From an uncultured Lachnospiraceae bacterium (lineage in GTDB: Bacteria > Bacillota > Clostridia > Lachnospirales > Lachnospiraceae): 45,044 bases of DNA. The DNA is taken from positions 1 through 45,044 of the forward strand of contig CADBPM010000090.1 in the NCBI GenBank assembly GCA_902796595.1, given 5' to 3'. Below, one piece after another: positions 33,526 to 42,213 of this stretch (its first letter is position 1; every line of letters starts with the position of its first letter). The notes under the pieces were generated by a model. That model was given only the letters and a program-made list of their open reading frames with translations. It was not told the DNA's origin and searched no databases. Made by a program: the position numbers and the translations under genes.

Positions 33526-34428
33526 ATGCATTACATTAAAGGTAAAGATTTTTTTCTGAAAGATACTGCGGTAACGTTGGGAAAGTTTGATGGTTTTCAT
33601 CTTGGGCACCAGGAACTCTTAAATGATGTTATCAATGCAGCAGGCTTAAAAAGTGTTGTTTTTACGTTTGACCTTAATCCACACAATCTTTTTTCAGAAA
33701 AGGAAACAAAGTTAATAGATACAAACGAGGAAAGGTCAAGGTCACTTGCTAAATCAGACCTTGATTATCTTATTGATTATCCTTTTACAAGAGAGACAGC
33801 TGATACCGAACCGGAGGACTTTGTGAAGAATGTTCTTGTTGGACATCTTGATGCAAAAAGGATAACAGTAGGAGAGGATTTCAGGTTTGGAAAGGGTGGT
33901 CATGGTGATGTAGCTTTGCTGCAGGAATTGTCTGTCTTGTACGGTTTTCGTGTAAAAGTCTTTGATAAGCTTGTGATGGATGGTGATACGGTTTCAAGTA
34001 CAAGAATAAGAACACTTATTGAAGAAGGAAAGATGGAGGAAGCAAATCGTCTTCTTGGACGCCCTTACAATGTTACAGGCGAAATCATTCATGGTAATAA
34101 TTTAGGGCACACTGTAGGCATGCCGACTATCAACCAGCGTCCTGCTCCGGAAAAAATCCTGCCGCCTTTTGGTGTATATGTATCAGATATTTATCTTGAT
34201 GGCAAGAAATACAGGGGAATAACAAATATAGGTATAAAACCGACGATCGGTTCAGAGTCTTTTCCTGGTGTTGAAACGTGGCTGTTTGATTTCAACGAGA
34301 ATGTTTACGGTCATTTTGCTAAGGTTTGCCTGCTGTCATTTGTAAGACCGGAAAGAAAATTTGCTTCGATCGAGGAAGTCAAAAAACAGGTTGAAATAGA
34401 TGCTGGAAAGGCTAAAGCATGGCACTAA
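33526..34428 (+). CDS. ribF: Bifunctional riboflavin kinase/FAD synthetase
   Basis: The 300-residue enzyme makes FMN and FAD. The N-terminal adenylyltransferase domain has LGKFDGFHLGHQELL (nucleotide-binding HxGH). The C-terminal kinase domain has NVTGEIIHGNNLGHTVGMPTIN when read in parts and ends with the family's usual helix. SSTRIR links the domains. No FMN riboswitch is visible, as expected inside an operon. Its 3' end overlaps recG by 10 bp. Confidence 0.95.
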   Translation: MHYIKGKDFFLKDTAVTLGKFDGFHLGHQELLNDVINAAGLKSVVFTFDLNPHNLFSEKETKLIDTNEERSRSLAKSDLDYLIDYPFTRETADTEPEDFVKNVLVGHLDAKRITVGEDFRFGKGGHGDVALLQELSVLYGFRVKVFDKLVMDGDTVSSTRIRTLIEEGKMEEANRLLGRPYNVTGEIIHGNNLGHTVGMPTINQRPAPEKILPPFGVYVSDIYLDGKKYRGITNIGIKPTIGSESFPGVETWLFDFNENVYGHFAKVCLLSFVRPERKFASIEEVKKQVEIDAGKAKAWH

Positions 34429-36464
34429 AAGAAAGCATAATTTCCATAAAAGGTGTCGGCGAAAAATCAGCTTTGCTTTTAAACAAACTTGACATTTATA
34501 ATAAGAGGGATTTGCTGTCTTATTTTCCGAGGGATTACGATTCATATAGTCAGATAGTGCCGATCTCTTCTTTAAAAGAAGGGCAGATGGCACTCATAGA
34601 GGCGGCTCCCGTAAAGAGAGCTGTCTTGAATACAAGAGCGGGCAGAAGCATTGTACTGGCAGAAGTTTCAGATGGAACCGGAAAGATAGAACTGACGTGG
34701 TTTTCCATGCCATATATAAAAAACAGGCTTTTTCCGGGAACACATTTTGTGTTCAGGGGAAAGGTTATAAAGAAGTCCGGAAGGCTTCAGATATATCAGC
34801 CTGAGATACTGACGAAGAATGAATACCACATAAAAAGCAGGTCACTACAGCCGATTTACCCTCTTACCAAGGGTGTGACAAGTAATTTTTTAAGGAAATG
34901 CCTTAAGGCTGTGATCCCTGAACTGACAGCTAAGGATGATTATTTGCCGGCATCTTTAAGAAAGGACCTGTCTTTATTGTCATTAAATGCTGCTGTTTGT
35001 GAGATACATTTTCCTAAATCGCGTGAAACCATGCTTGAAGCAAGGAAAAGGCTTGTATTTGATGAATTTTTTCTTTTTTCTCTGTCGGTCAAGAAGATGA
35101 AAGAGAGTGAAGTTGTTTTATCTTCAGAGTATGTGCTTAAGGATGTGCCTGAAACAGATGACTTTATCTCATCACTGCCATATACGCTCACAAAAGCGCA
35201 GGAGAGGACTTTCAATGAGATCAAGTCTGATCTTTCAGGTGGAAATGTTATGAACAGGCTTATTCAGGGAGATGTTGGCAGTGGTAAAACGGTTTTGGCG
35301 ATACTTTCCTGTCTGCTTACAGTTAAAAATGGCTATCAATGTGCTTTTATGGCGCCTACAGAGGTTCTTGCAAGACAGCATTTTGCTACTTTTAAAAATG
35401 CGCTCGACAAGTACGGCGTAAGAATAGAGCTGCTTACAGGCTCTATCAAGGCTTCTGAAAAAAAGAAGATCAAAGCAAGGATCGTGGCGCATGAGGCGGA
35501 TATTGTGCTGGGAACGCATGCACTTTTAACTGATGATGTTGTTTATGACAACCTTGCTCTAGTCATTACCGACGAGCAGCACCGTTTTGGTGTGAAGCAG
35601 AGAGAAAATATCAGAAAAAAGGGCAGCAGTCCGCATACTTTGGTAATGTCGGCAACGCCTATACCAAGGACACTCGCAGTCATACTTTATGGGGATCTGG
35701 ACGTTTCACTTGTAAATGAGCTTCCTGCAAACAGACTTACTATAAAAAATGCGGTTGTTGACAGCTCTTACAGAGCAACATCATGGAAGTTTATCAAAAA
35801 GGAAGTAGAAGCAGGACATCAGGCTTACGTTATCTGTCCGATGATAGAGAAGAGTGAAGATAATGATTCTTTATCAGATGTCATTTCCTACACAAAGGAC
35901 CTTCAAGACTTCCTTGGCGGCGGTATTAAGGTTGAAATGCTTCATGGCAAGATGAAGGAAACGGAAAAGTCTGAAATAATGACAGACTTTTCAGAAAACA
36001 GTATTCAGGTACTCGTTTCAACAACGGTTGTTGAGGTCGGGGTAAATGTTCCGAATGCAACTGTAATGCTTATTGAAAATGCTGAAAGATTCGGGCTTGC
36101 CTCACTCCACCAGCTTCGCGGAAGAATCGGCAGAGGCAGCGCACAAGGGTATTGTATCTTTATGGCTGGAAGCGACTCTGAAGATAAAAAAAACAGATTG
36201 ATGATTCTTGAAAAGAGTAATGACGGTTTTAAGATAGCGGAGGAAGATCTCAGACTTCGTGGACCGGGGGACATATTTGGAGTCAGACAAAGCGGTGATA
36301 TTGCTTTTAGAATCGGAGATATCATGAATGATGCAGATATTTTAAAACTTGCATCAGATACGGCAAAATCACTGGATGACAAAATACTAAATCAATGTTA
36401 TGATAATGGAAGGAAATTTTACGGAAAGTATTTTTCCTATGGTGATGAAGCACTTGTTCTATGA
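34419..36464 (+). CDS. recG: ATP-dependent DNA helicase RecG
   Basis: The 681-residue superfamily 2 helicase remodels stalled replication forks. The N-terminal wedge/OB domain (about 60-150) is followed by the helicase core: Walker A GDVGSGKT (about 285), DEQH box (TDEQHRFG, about 384), MSATPIPRTLA, and motif VI QLRGRIGRG. A C-terminal TRG-like segment is present. Its length matches the family. ribF usually neighbours rpsO/pnp in Bacillus; recG here reflects a different local order. Confidence 0.95.
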   Translation: MALKESIISIKGVGEKSALLLNKLDIYNKRDLLSYFPRDYDSYSQIVPISSLKEGQMALIEAAPVKRAVLNTRAGRSIVLAEVSDGTGKIELTWFSMPYIKNRLFPGTHFVFRGKVIKKSGRLQIYQPEILTKNEYHIKSRSLQPIYPLTKGVTSNFLRKCLKAVIPELTAKDDYLPASLRKDLSLLSLNAAVCEIHFPKSRETMLEARKRLVFDEFFLFSLSVKKMKESEVVLSSEYVLKDVPETDDFISSLPYTLTKAQERTFNEIKSDLSGGNVMNRLIQGDVGSGKTVLAILSCLLTVKNGYQCAFMAPTEVLARQHFATFKNALDKYGVRIELLTGSIKASEKKKIKARIVAHEADIVLGTHALLTDDVVYDNLALVITDEQHRFGVKQRENIRKKGSSPHTLVMSATPIPRTLAVILYGDLDVSLVNELPANRLTIKNAVVDSSYRATSWKFIKKEVEAGHQAYVICPMIEKSEDNDSLSDVISYTKDLQDFLGGGIKVEMLHGKMKETEKSEIMTDFSENSIQVLVSTTVVEVGVNVPNATVMLIENAERFGLASLHQLRGRIGRGSAQGYCIFMAGSDSEDKKNRLMILEKSNDGFKIAEEDLRLRGPGDIFGVRQSGDIAFRIGDIMNDADILKLASDTAKSLDDKILNQCYDNGRKFYGKYFSYGDEALVL

Positions 36465-36487
36465 ATTTCTGTTTCTGAGGGTGAGAT

Positions 36488-38092
36488 ATGTATACTAACA
36501 GCAGTCATGTTTATGACATTGCAAAAGAAAATTACCGGACTTTAGTCCGGTATTGCTCCACATTGGAGGAGGAGGGGTATTTTGCTGAGGCGGGCAAAAT
36601 ACTGCATAAAAGTATTTTTGACTTACTGGACTTTTATATCCAGTCGCTGTTGATAACAATGGCAGCCTTTAGCGGTCAGTTCGGGGACAAAGAGAGGAAG
36701 TTTATAGTCTCGCTCCCTGACAGCAAGCAGATAGACTTGCCTGCTGAGGGACCATTGCCGGAAAAAATGATCAAGGAGGCAGAATCAGTAGTGAAGGCTC
36801 CGCCTGTGATCCTTCAACTCATGAGCCTTAGAGATCGTGATAAGGGATCGGAACTTTCATCTTCATATATAGATACGATATTAAATATAATAGTCGCAAT
36901 GTCCTACCTTAATGACAGACGCGATCAGTATTTGATAAAGTTCATTATGAATTTTTATCATTCCATAGAAGCCTTTGTTTACTATGCCGACAGAGAACAG
37001 AGATTTACAGAAAGATATCTTTTCAAAAAGGCTTCGGGTGATCTGTCAGAACCGGGCTCCATACCAAGATATGAAGCAGAACCATCAGAATATAATGAGC
37101 CTTCTTCTGATAAAAGCATGGATGAAAGTCCTGAAATATGTGTGACGATAGAGCCTGATGAAGATAGGACAGAGGATACGACAGAGGATGAGGTTGTATA
37201 CGAGGAATTTCCGCCTGTTGCCGAAGAAGATGAGGAGATACAGGAAGAAATAAAGGGAGACGAACCTGAAAATGAGGATAATCTCAACAAGTATCTTAAT
37301 GAGCTTAATGACCTTATAGGTCTTGAGGATGTAAAGAAGGAAGTTCAGTCGTTAGTTAATCTCATACATATAAGAAAGATCCGTAAGGAAAAGGGCCTTC
37401 CGTCTCCGGATATGTCTTATCACATGGTGTTTACTGGAAATCCCGGAACAGGTAAGACAACAGTTGCAAGACTTGTTGCTGCCATCTATAAGGAATTAGG
37501 TGTTCTTTCAAAGGGGCAGCTTGTAGAGGTTGACAGGTCGGGTCTTGTTGCCGGCTATGTAGGTCAGACAGCCCTAAAGGTAAATGAAGTTGTAAAGACT
37601 GCTCTTGGCGGCGTATTATTTATAGATGAAGCCTATTCACTTGTCCAGCCTGGCAACACAAATGATTTCGGTCAGGAGGCAGTTGATACTCTTGTAAAGC
37701 TGATGGAAGACCACAGAGATGATCTTGTGGTCATTGTTGCTGGCTACACCAAAGAAATGAAGGAATTCTTGAATTCCAATACAGGTCTTGTATCAAGATT
37801 TAACAGATTTATAGATTTCAGGGATTATACCAATGAAGAACTTGTAAGTATAATGCAGAAAATGGCTGATAACATGGAAATGAAGCTTTCCGGCGGTACT
37901 CTTAGCAGGCTTTCAACCTATTTATCAGATATGACCGAAGAAGACAGATTCACATTCGGCAATGCGAGAGGTATAAGAAATCTGTTTGAAAAGATGCTAG
38001 TGGGTCAGGCAAACAGACTTGCCACGCTGGAGGATCTGACGGTTGAATCACTTTCTACAATTGTTGAAAGTGATCTGGACTACATATTATAA
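36488..38092 (+). CDS. CbbX/SpoVK-like AAA+ ATPase with novel N-terminal region
   Basis: This 534-residue protein has a C-terminal AAA+ module of the CbxX/CfqX/SpoVK type (about 270-534). Visible motifs are IGLEDVKKEVQ, Walker A GNPGTGKTT (about 316-324), Walker B VLFIDEAY (about 377) and GNARGIRNLFE with the sensor Arg. The N-terminal 190 residues are helical and do not match a family I know. A strongly acidic linker (about 195-265) joins them. Such ATPases remodel protein complexes; the target here is unknown. GAGGGTGAGA precedes the ATG, 23 bp after recG. No rubisco genes are present, so CbbX function itself is excluded. Confidence 0.82.
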   Translation: MYTNSSHVYDIAKENYRTLVRYCSTLEEEGYFAEAGKILHKSIFDLLDFYIQSLLITMAAFSGQFGDKERKFIVSLPDSKQIDLPAEGPLPEKMIKEAESVVKAPPVILQLMSLRDRDKGSELSSSYIDTILNIIVAMSYLNDRRDQYLIKFIMNFYHSIEAFVYYADREQRFTERYLFKKASGDLSEPGSIPRYEAEPSEYNEPSSDKSMDESPEICVTIEPDEDRTEDTTEDEVVYEEFPPVAEEDEEIQEEIKGDEPENEDNLNKYLNELNDLIGLEDVKKEVQSLVNLIHIRKIRKEKGLPSPDMSYHMVFTGNPGTGKTTVARLVAAIYKELGVLSKGQLVEVDRSGLVAGYVGQTALKVNEVVKTALGGVLFIDEAYSLVQPGNTNDFGQEAVDTLVKLMEDHRDDLVVIVAGYTKEMKEFLNSNTGLVSRFNRFIDFRDYTNEELVSIMQKMADNMEMKLSGGTLSRLSTYLSDMTEEDRFTFGNARGIRNLFEKMLVGQANRLATLEDLTVESLSTIVESDLDYIL

Positions 38093-38114
38093 CAGGTTTT
38101 ACCATAAACAAAAG

Positions 38115-38143
38115 TTGAAATGGCTTTTTCGTTGTGTTATCAT
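38115..38143 (+). promoter_or_regulatory. Promoter for rsmD
   Basis: TTGAAA (38115-38120), 17-bp spacer and TATCAT (38138-38143) lie 33 bp before the rsmD start. It marks a new transcription unit after the AAA protein; no terminator was found between them. Confidence 0.6.
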
Positions 38144-38176
38144 AACAAAAGTAAAGAAATAAAAAGGAAATAAAAA

Positions 38177-38734
38177 ATGCGTATTATTGCTGGAGAAGCA
38201 AGAAGTGTGCCTCTCATTACTCCGGAGGGACTTGAGACAAGGCCTACTTCAGATCAGATCAAAGAAACTCTTTTTAATATGATGCAGATGTATACTGCAG
38301 GTTCTGTTTTTCTGGATCTTTTTGCAGGAAGCGGTCAGATTGGATGCGAAGCGCTTTCAAGAGGAGCAAAAAGAGCAGTTTTTGTAGATCAGGGAAATGA
38401 ACCTATCCGTTGCATTAAGCATAATGTTGAAAAGATAAAAATGGCTGACAGGGCTCTTATCCTTAAGCAGGAGGCTGTTTCCGGAATAAGAACATGTGAA
38501 GCGGAAGGTATAGTGTTTGACATTATATTTATGGATCCACCTTATGAAAAAGAGATGGAGAGGGGAATACTTGAGTATTTAAAGACATCGTCTATCTGTA
38601 CCTCTGAAACCTTGATCATTGTAGAAGCTTCAAAGAAAACAGATTTTAGCTATCTTGATATTCTTGGCTACGATGTGATCAAAGACAAGCTCTATAAGAA
38701 TAACAGACATCTTTTTATTCAGAAGAAAGACTGA
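38177..38734 (+). CDS. rsmD: 16S rRNA (guanine(966)-N2)-methyltransferase
   Basis: The 185-residue SAM-dependent methyltransferase modifies G966 of 16S rRNA. MRIIAGEARS at the N-terminus, RPTSDQIKETLFNM, the SAM site LDLFAGSGQIGCEALSRGA and the catalytic FMDPPYEKE are diagnostic. AAAAGGAAA precedes the ATG. In many Bacillota coaD follows; here it does not. Confidence 0.95.
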   Translation: MRIIAGEARSVPLITPEGLETRPTSDQIKETLFNMMQMYTAGSVFLDLFAGSGQIGCEALSRGAKRAVFVDQGNEPIRCIKHNVEKIKMADRALILKQEAVSGIRTCEAEGIVFDIIFMDPPYEKEMERGILEYLKTSSICTSETLIIVEASKKTDFSYLDILGYDVIKDKLYKNNRHLFIQKKD

Positions 38735-38746
38735 TCGTATCTGTAT

Positions 38747-38765
38747 CAGATAAATACGTTATCTG
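38747..38765. repeat. Small hairpin after rsmD
   Basis: CAGATAA and TTATCTG flank a 5-nt loop, followed by A residues on the plus strand. It fills the short rsmD gap and could be a weak terminator for minus-strand transcription. Confidence 0.35.
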
Positions 38766-38794
38766 AAAAAAGAAAGATTGACAGGGTGGGAATT

Positions 38795-39583
38795 ATGGGA
38801 AAAGAAAAAAATAAGATTGACAGAATGCTGGATGATATGAGCGACTATCTTGAAAGCTGTAAGCCTTCACTGCTTTCAGGTTCCAAGGTAGTAGTTTCAA
38901 AAGATGAAATCTATGATCTTATGGATGCCTTGAGAATGGCAGTTCCTGATGAGATCAAGAAGAGCCGCAGAGTTCTTGAGAACAGCGACACTATTATCGC
39001 CGAAGCTAGAAAAAAAGCTCAGGAGATTCTTGATGAAGCAGGCAAACAGGCCAGCAAGTATGTTGAAGAGAGCGTGATTGTAGAAGAGGCATATAAGCAG
39101 GCAGATGAGATCCTTGCCGATGCTGAGGCAAGGGCAAATGAGGAGATGGCTGCTGCCAGTCGCGATGCAGGAGATATCCGCACAGGTGCAATGGCTTATG
39201 CAAATGACCTCCTTGCAGAAGTTGAAAAGATTCTCGGACATGCATACGACACAACAAGAACAAGATCCCAGAACCTTGTTGAGTCAATTCAGTCAAATCT
39301 TGAGATTTTAAAGAGCAATCGCAGTGAGATTGCTGCCCAGCTTGGTGAAGCCATAAACAATAGTGAGCCGCAGACACCTGAGGAAGAAAACAGAAATGCT
39401 TCCGGTAACGATGGAAATTCTGATTTTGTAGATTATAGGGTGGATCTTAAAGACGCTGACCTTTACAATGAATCTGAGGCAACTCTAGAGGAAGCCACCT
39501 CAGATAATTTTGACTATGAAGGAAATATGAATAAAAGTGTAGAAGAGCTTCAGGTTGAAGCTGGACTTCACGATGAAAAGTGA
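38795..39583 (+). CDS. Coiled-coil protein, V-type ATPase subunit H-like / DivIVA-like
   Basis: The 262-residue soluble protein is almost wholly alpha-helical. Residues 60-180 form a long Ala/Glu-rich coiled coil like ATP synthase b or vacuolar subunit H. An acidic, Asn-rich tail (about 190-262) follows. Similar genes in Lachnospiraceae are loosely annotated as ATPase subunits, but no ATPase operon is here. A structural or cell-division role is possible. I start at ATG 38795, with GGGTGGG upstream; a GTG at 38786 lies inside that site. Its stop abuts the tmcAL stop from the other strand. Confidence 0.7.
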   Translation: MGKEKNKIDRMLDDMSDYLESCKPSLLSGSKVVVSKDEIYDLMDALRMAVPDEIKKSRRVLENSDTIIAEARKKAQEILDEAGKQASKYVEESVIVEEAYKQADEILADAEARANEEMAAASRDAGDIRTGAMAYANDLLAEVEKILGHAYDTTRTRSQNLVESIQSNLEILKSNRSEIAAQLGEAINNSEPQTPEEENRNASGNDGNSDFVDYRVDLKDADLYNESEATLEEATSDNFDYEGNMNKSVEELQVEAGLHDEK

Positions 39584-40852
39584 TCATAGGATTATCATAA
39601 AGTCTCTGCCATATTCATCGTGGCACTCATGGGAGTGTTCTATACTGTAGATCCTTCTGTATATATCTGCCGCTGTAAGGCTTTTTGCAAAGTCTTTAGC
39701 GGCATTTTCTTTTAATTCCTTTGCATCTGACAGCCTTGTTATAAGAGGAGCCTTGCCGGATTCCTTGATATACGTCAAAAGGTCTATGGAATCTCTGTTT
39801 ATGGCTAAAGGTCTCAAGTAACCGGCAGTACTTTCTTTATTTAAGTTTTTCTTTAATTCATCGGTTATATTAAAAAGAACATGAAGCAAAGTCCTGTCGA
39901 TCCTGCTGTATGTGAGGTTTTTTGCCCATACGGCTGCTGCCAGTTCGTCCCATGTATAAGCCTCATGATATTTGCTGTATAGTCTAAGTGCAAGTGCATC
40001 TGTCATATCAGAGTAGATGGACATTTTCTTTGAAAAATCAGCCTTGTTGAAAGATTCTTCCATAAACTGCCCTAATCTGTAAAATAACATATTGCTTAAG
40101 TCGTTGCAGGAAATAAAGCCGTTTCTGTATGTGGCAAGAATTTCAGCCATTTCACCCGGGATCACATCAAGGATATCAGAGATATGGTTGCCTCTAAGTG
40201 CCTTTCTTATAGATGTTGCAGATGCAGTAGAAGTCTGTGGATCCATGCCATCATTGTGACCGGCTCCCTTTCTTTTAACTACTACAGGGGTTATGTCTGA
40301 ATTTGTTTTTTTAAGTGCGATAAGGTAGTTTACAGCAAGAGTGTTGTTTGGTGATCTAAGACAGTCTGCGGAGTCTGTTCTTTTAGAATTTGCCATGACC
40401 ATACTCATTGCTTCAGGGTAGGTTTTTCCGGTTGAAATGAGCTTGCTTAAGTGCTTTTGAAGCTCAGGATCTTCATCTATTGCTAGTGTGTCTTCTGCCG
40501 CTTTGCTTAGAACACTGATATCATCATTTTCAGCACCAAAAACAAGATGATCAATGCAGCCAAATGCGTTTGCAGTTTGTATACCCCCATAGGCAAAATC
40601 TGCCGCACTTGAGATGCTTGCTGTAAAAGGCATCAAAAAAACAGCATCAGCACCGTTTCTGCAGGCTGTGTATGCCCGGTCATATTTGTCTGCGATCGCA
40701 GGTTCCCCTCTTTGTACAAAATCCCCACTCATTATAATGATCAGCTTTTCGGCACCGGTCTTTCTTTTCGCCTCCTCGATAAGATAGGAGTGACCATTGT
40801 GAAATGGATTGTATTCTGCGATTACGGCGGCTATTGTTGGTCTTTTTTTCAT
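39584..40852 (-). CDS. tmcAL: tRNA(Met) cytidine acetate ligase
   Basis: The 422-residue nucleotidyltransferase-like enzyme is predicted to form N4-acetylcytidine at the wobble position of elongator tRNA-Met from acetate and ATP. The N-terminus has AEYNPFHNGHSYLI with the HxGH nucleotide motif. MSGDFVQRGEPAI, VFLMPF and ATSIRKAL are typical of the TmcAL/YlbM family. It runs opposite to its neighbours. GGAGAGG precedes the start, and a promoter lies at 40885-40913. Neighbouring pta-ackA handle the acetate pool, a fitting context. Confidence 0.92.
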   Translation of the reverse strand: MKKRPTIAAVIAEYNPFHNGHSYLIEEAKRKTGAEKLIIIMSGDFVQRGEPAIADKYDRAYTACRNGADAVFLMPFTASISSAADFAYGGIQTANAFGCIDHLVFGAENDDISVLSKAAEDTLAIDEDPELQKHLSKLISTGKTYPEAMSMVMANSKRTDSADCLRSPNNTLAVNYLIALKKTNSDITPVVVKRKGAGHNDGMDPQTSTASATSIRKALRGNHISDILDVIPGEMAEILATYRNGFISCNDLSNMLFYRLGQFMEESFNKADFSKKMSIYSDMTDALALRLYSKYHEAYTWDELAAAVWAKNLTYSRIDRTLLHVLFNITDELKKNLNKESTAGYLRPLAINRDSIDLLTYIKESGKAPLITRLSDAKELKENAAKDFAKSLTAADIYRRIYSIEHSHECHDEYGRDFMIIL

Positions 40853-40884
40853 TTTATCCTCTCCATTGGTTTTAATTGGTATTT

Positions 40885-40913
40885 ATTTTAGAACAATATC
40901 ACATATTTAACAA
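40885..40913 (-). promoter_or_regulatory. Promoter for tmcAL
   Basis: On the minus strand TTGTTA (complement of 40908-40913), a 17-bp spacer and TAAAAT (complement of 40885-40890) lie 32 bp before the start codon. It is back to back with the pta promoter. Confidence 0.6.
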
Positions 40914-40931
40914 GTATACGGAAATACTGTC

Positions 40932-40960
40932 TTGTCATATCTGCTATAAAGGTTTAAAAT
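40932..40960 (+). promoter_or_regulatory. Promoter for pta-ackA
   Basis: TTGTCA (40932-40937), 17-bp spacer and TAAAAT (40955-40960) predict a leader of about 120 nt before pta. The two divergent promoters are separated by only 18 bp, so their activities may interfere. Confidence 0.6.
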
Positions 40961-40975
40961 AGTGTCGTATACTCT

Positions 40976-41060
40976 CGTAATGATGTTTTTACGGGAAACC
41001 TGCAGCTTACTCGACAACAGTCTTTGAGCGAAGGCTGCGTCGCATTGCATAACAATGCGA
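40976..41060 (+). promoter_or_regulatory. Structured leader of pta
   Basis: Three pairings can be drawn: CGTAA/TTACG (40976-40993), GCAGC/GCTGC (41002-41038) and an 8-bp hairpin TCGCATTG/CAATGCGA (41040-41060). A strong AAAGGAG follows and is not paired. No riboswitch class is recognised. Confidence 0.45.
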
Positions 41061-41085
41061 TATTTTAGAAAAAGGAGATAAAAAA

Positions 41086-42087
41086 ATGGCATTTATTGAT
41101 CAGATCAAAGCTCGTGCAAAGGCAGATAAGAAGACTATCGTACTTCCGGAAAGTGAAGACAGAAGAACTCTTGAGGCAGCAGATGTTATTCTTAAGGAAG
41201 GCATTGCTGATCTTATAATTCTTGGTGATCCTGAAAAGGTAGCGGAAGATGCAAAGAAGCTTGGCGTTGATGTAAGTGCTGCATCAATTGTAAACCCTGC
41301 TGTAAGCGATAAGCTTGATGCTTATGTAGAGAAGTTTACTGATCTTCGTAAGAAGAAGGGTATGACTCCTGAAGAAGCCCGTAAGATCCTTACCACAAGT
41401 AATACATATTTTGGCGTAATGATGGTTAAAATGGGTGATGCAGACGGACTTGTTTCCGGTGCCTGCCATTCTACTGCTGATACACTTCGTCCAAGTCTTC
41501 AGATCCTTAAGACAGCTCCTGGCACAAAGCTTGTATCTGCATTCTTTATCATGTCTGTACCAGATTGCGAATTTGGTGAAAATGGAACATTCGTATTCTC
41601 AGACTGTGGTCTTAATCAGAATCCTACAGCAGAAGAGCTTGCTGCTATCGCTGAATCTTCTGCAAAGTCATTCAGAGAATTAGTTGGCAAAGAGCCTAAG
41701 GTTGCCATGCTTTCATACTCAACAATGGGTTCAGCAAAGCATGATGATGTAACAAAGGTTCAGGAAGCTACCAAGATTGCCAAGGAAGCAAACCCTGATC
41801 TTGCTCTTGACGGCGAACTTCAGCTTGATGCTGCTATCGTTCCTTCAGTTGGTGAATTCAAGGCTCCTGGCAGCAAGGTTGCAGGACATGCAAATACACT
41901 TATATTCCCTAACCTTGATGCTGGTAATATCGGTTACAAGCTTGTTCAGAGACTTGCAAAGGCAGATGCATTCGGTCCTATGACTCAGGGCATTGCTGCT
42001 CCTGTAAACGACCTTTCACGTGGCTGCTCAGCAAGCGATATCGTAGGCGTTGTAGCTATCACAGCTGTACAGGCTCAAAACATGTAA
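41086..42087 (+). CDS. pta: Phosphate acetyltransferase
   Basis: The 333-residue enzyme interconverts acetyl-CoA and acetyl phosphate, the first step of acetate formation. VLPESEDRRTLEAAD, GMVSGA-like DGLVSGACHSTADT, FSDCGLNQNPTAEELA and GFANTL-like AGHANTLIFPNLDAGNIGYK are family blocks when read in parts. It is the short, single-domain form typical of Clostridia. AAAGGAG precedes the ATG. ackA follows after a 126-bp gap that holds a pseudoknot element. Confidence 0.96.
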   Translation: MAFIDQIKARAKADKKTIVLPESEDRRTLEAADVILKEGIADLIILGDPEKVAEDAKKLGVDVSAASIVNPAVSDKLDAYVEKFTDLRKKKGMTPEEARKILTTSNTYFGVMMVKMGDADGLVSGACHSTADTLRPSLQILKTAPGTKLVSAFFIMSVPDCEFGENGTFVFSDCGLNQNPTAEELAAIAESSAKSFRELVGKEPKVAMLSYSTMGSAKHDDVTKVQEATKIAKEANPDLALDGELQLDAAIVPSVGEFKAPGSKVAGHANTLIFPNLDAGNIGYKLVQRLAKADAFGPMTQGIAAPVNDLSRGCSASDIVGVVAITAVQAQNM

Positions 42088-42152
42088 TAATACAAGGGTC
42101 ATAAGTCAATTGTTTATATAAAGAAGAAGTTTGAAGCAAGATTTTAAATCTG

Positions 42153-42213
42153 CATCGGTGTCGCGGCAGGCACGGCACCGATGGTCACCATGCCTGCGGT
42201 AAGGGTATAAAAG
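42153..42213 (+). promoter_or_regulatory. Leader pseudoknot element, copy 3 (ackA)
   Basis: Stem 1 pairs 42153-42163 (CATCGGTGTCG) with 42173-42183 (CGGCACCGATG); all 11 pairs form, one as U-G. Loop GCAGGCA (42166-42172) is complementary to TGCCTGC (42191-42197). The block TAAGGG ends 8 nt before the ackA ATG at 42214. No promoter is evident between pta and the element. Confidence 0.78.

Noticed and set aside
40980..41027. 15-codon leader peptide before pta
   Set aside because: There is no ribosome-binding site before the ATG pair, and no run of regulatory codons suggests attenuation.
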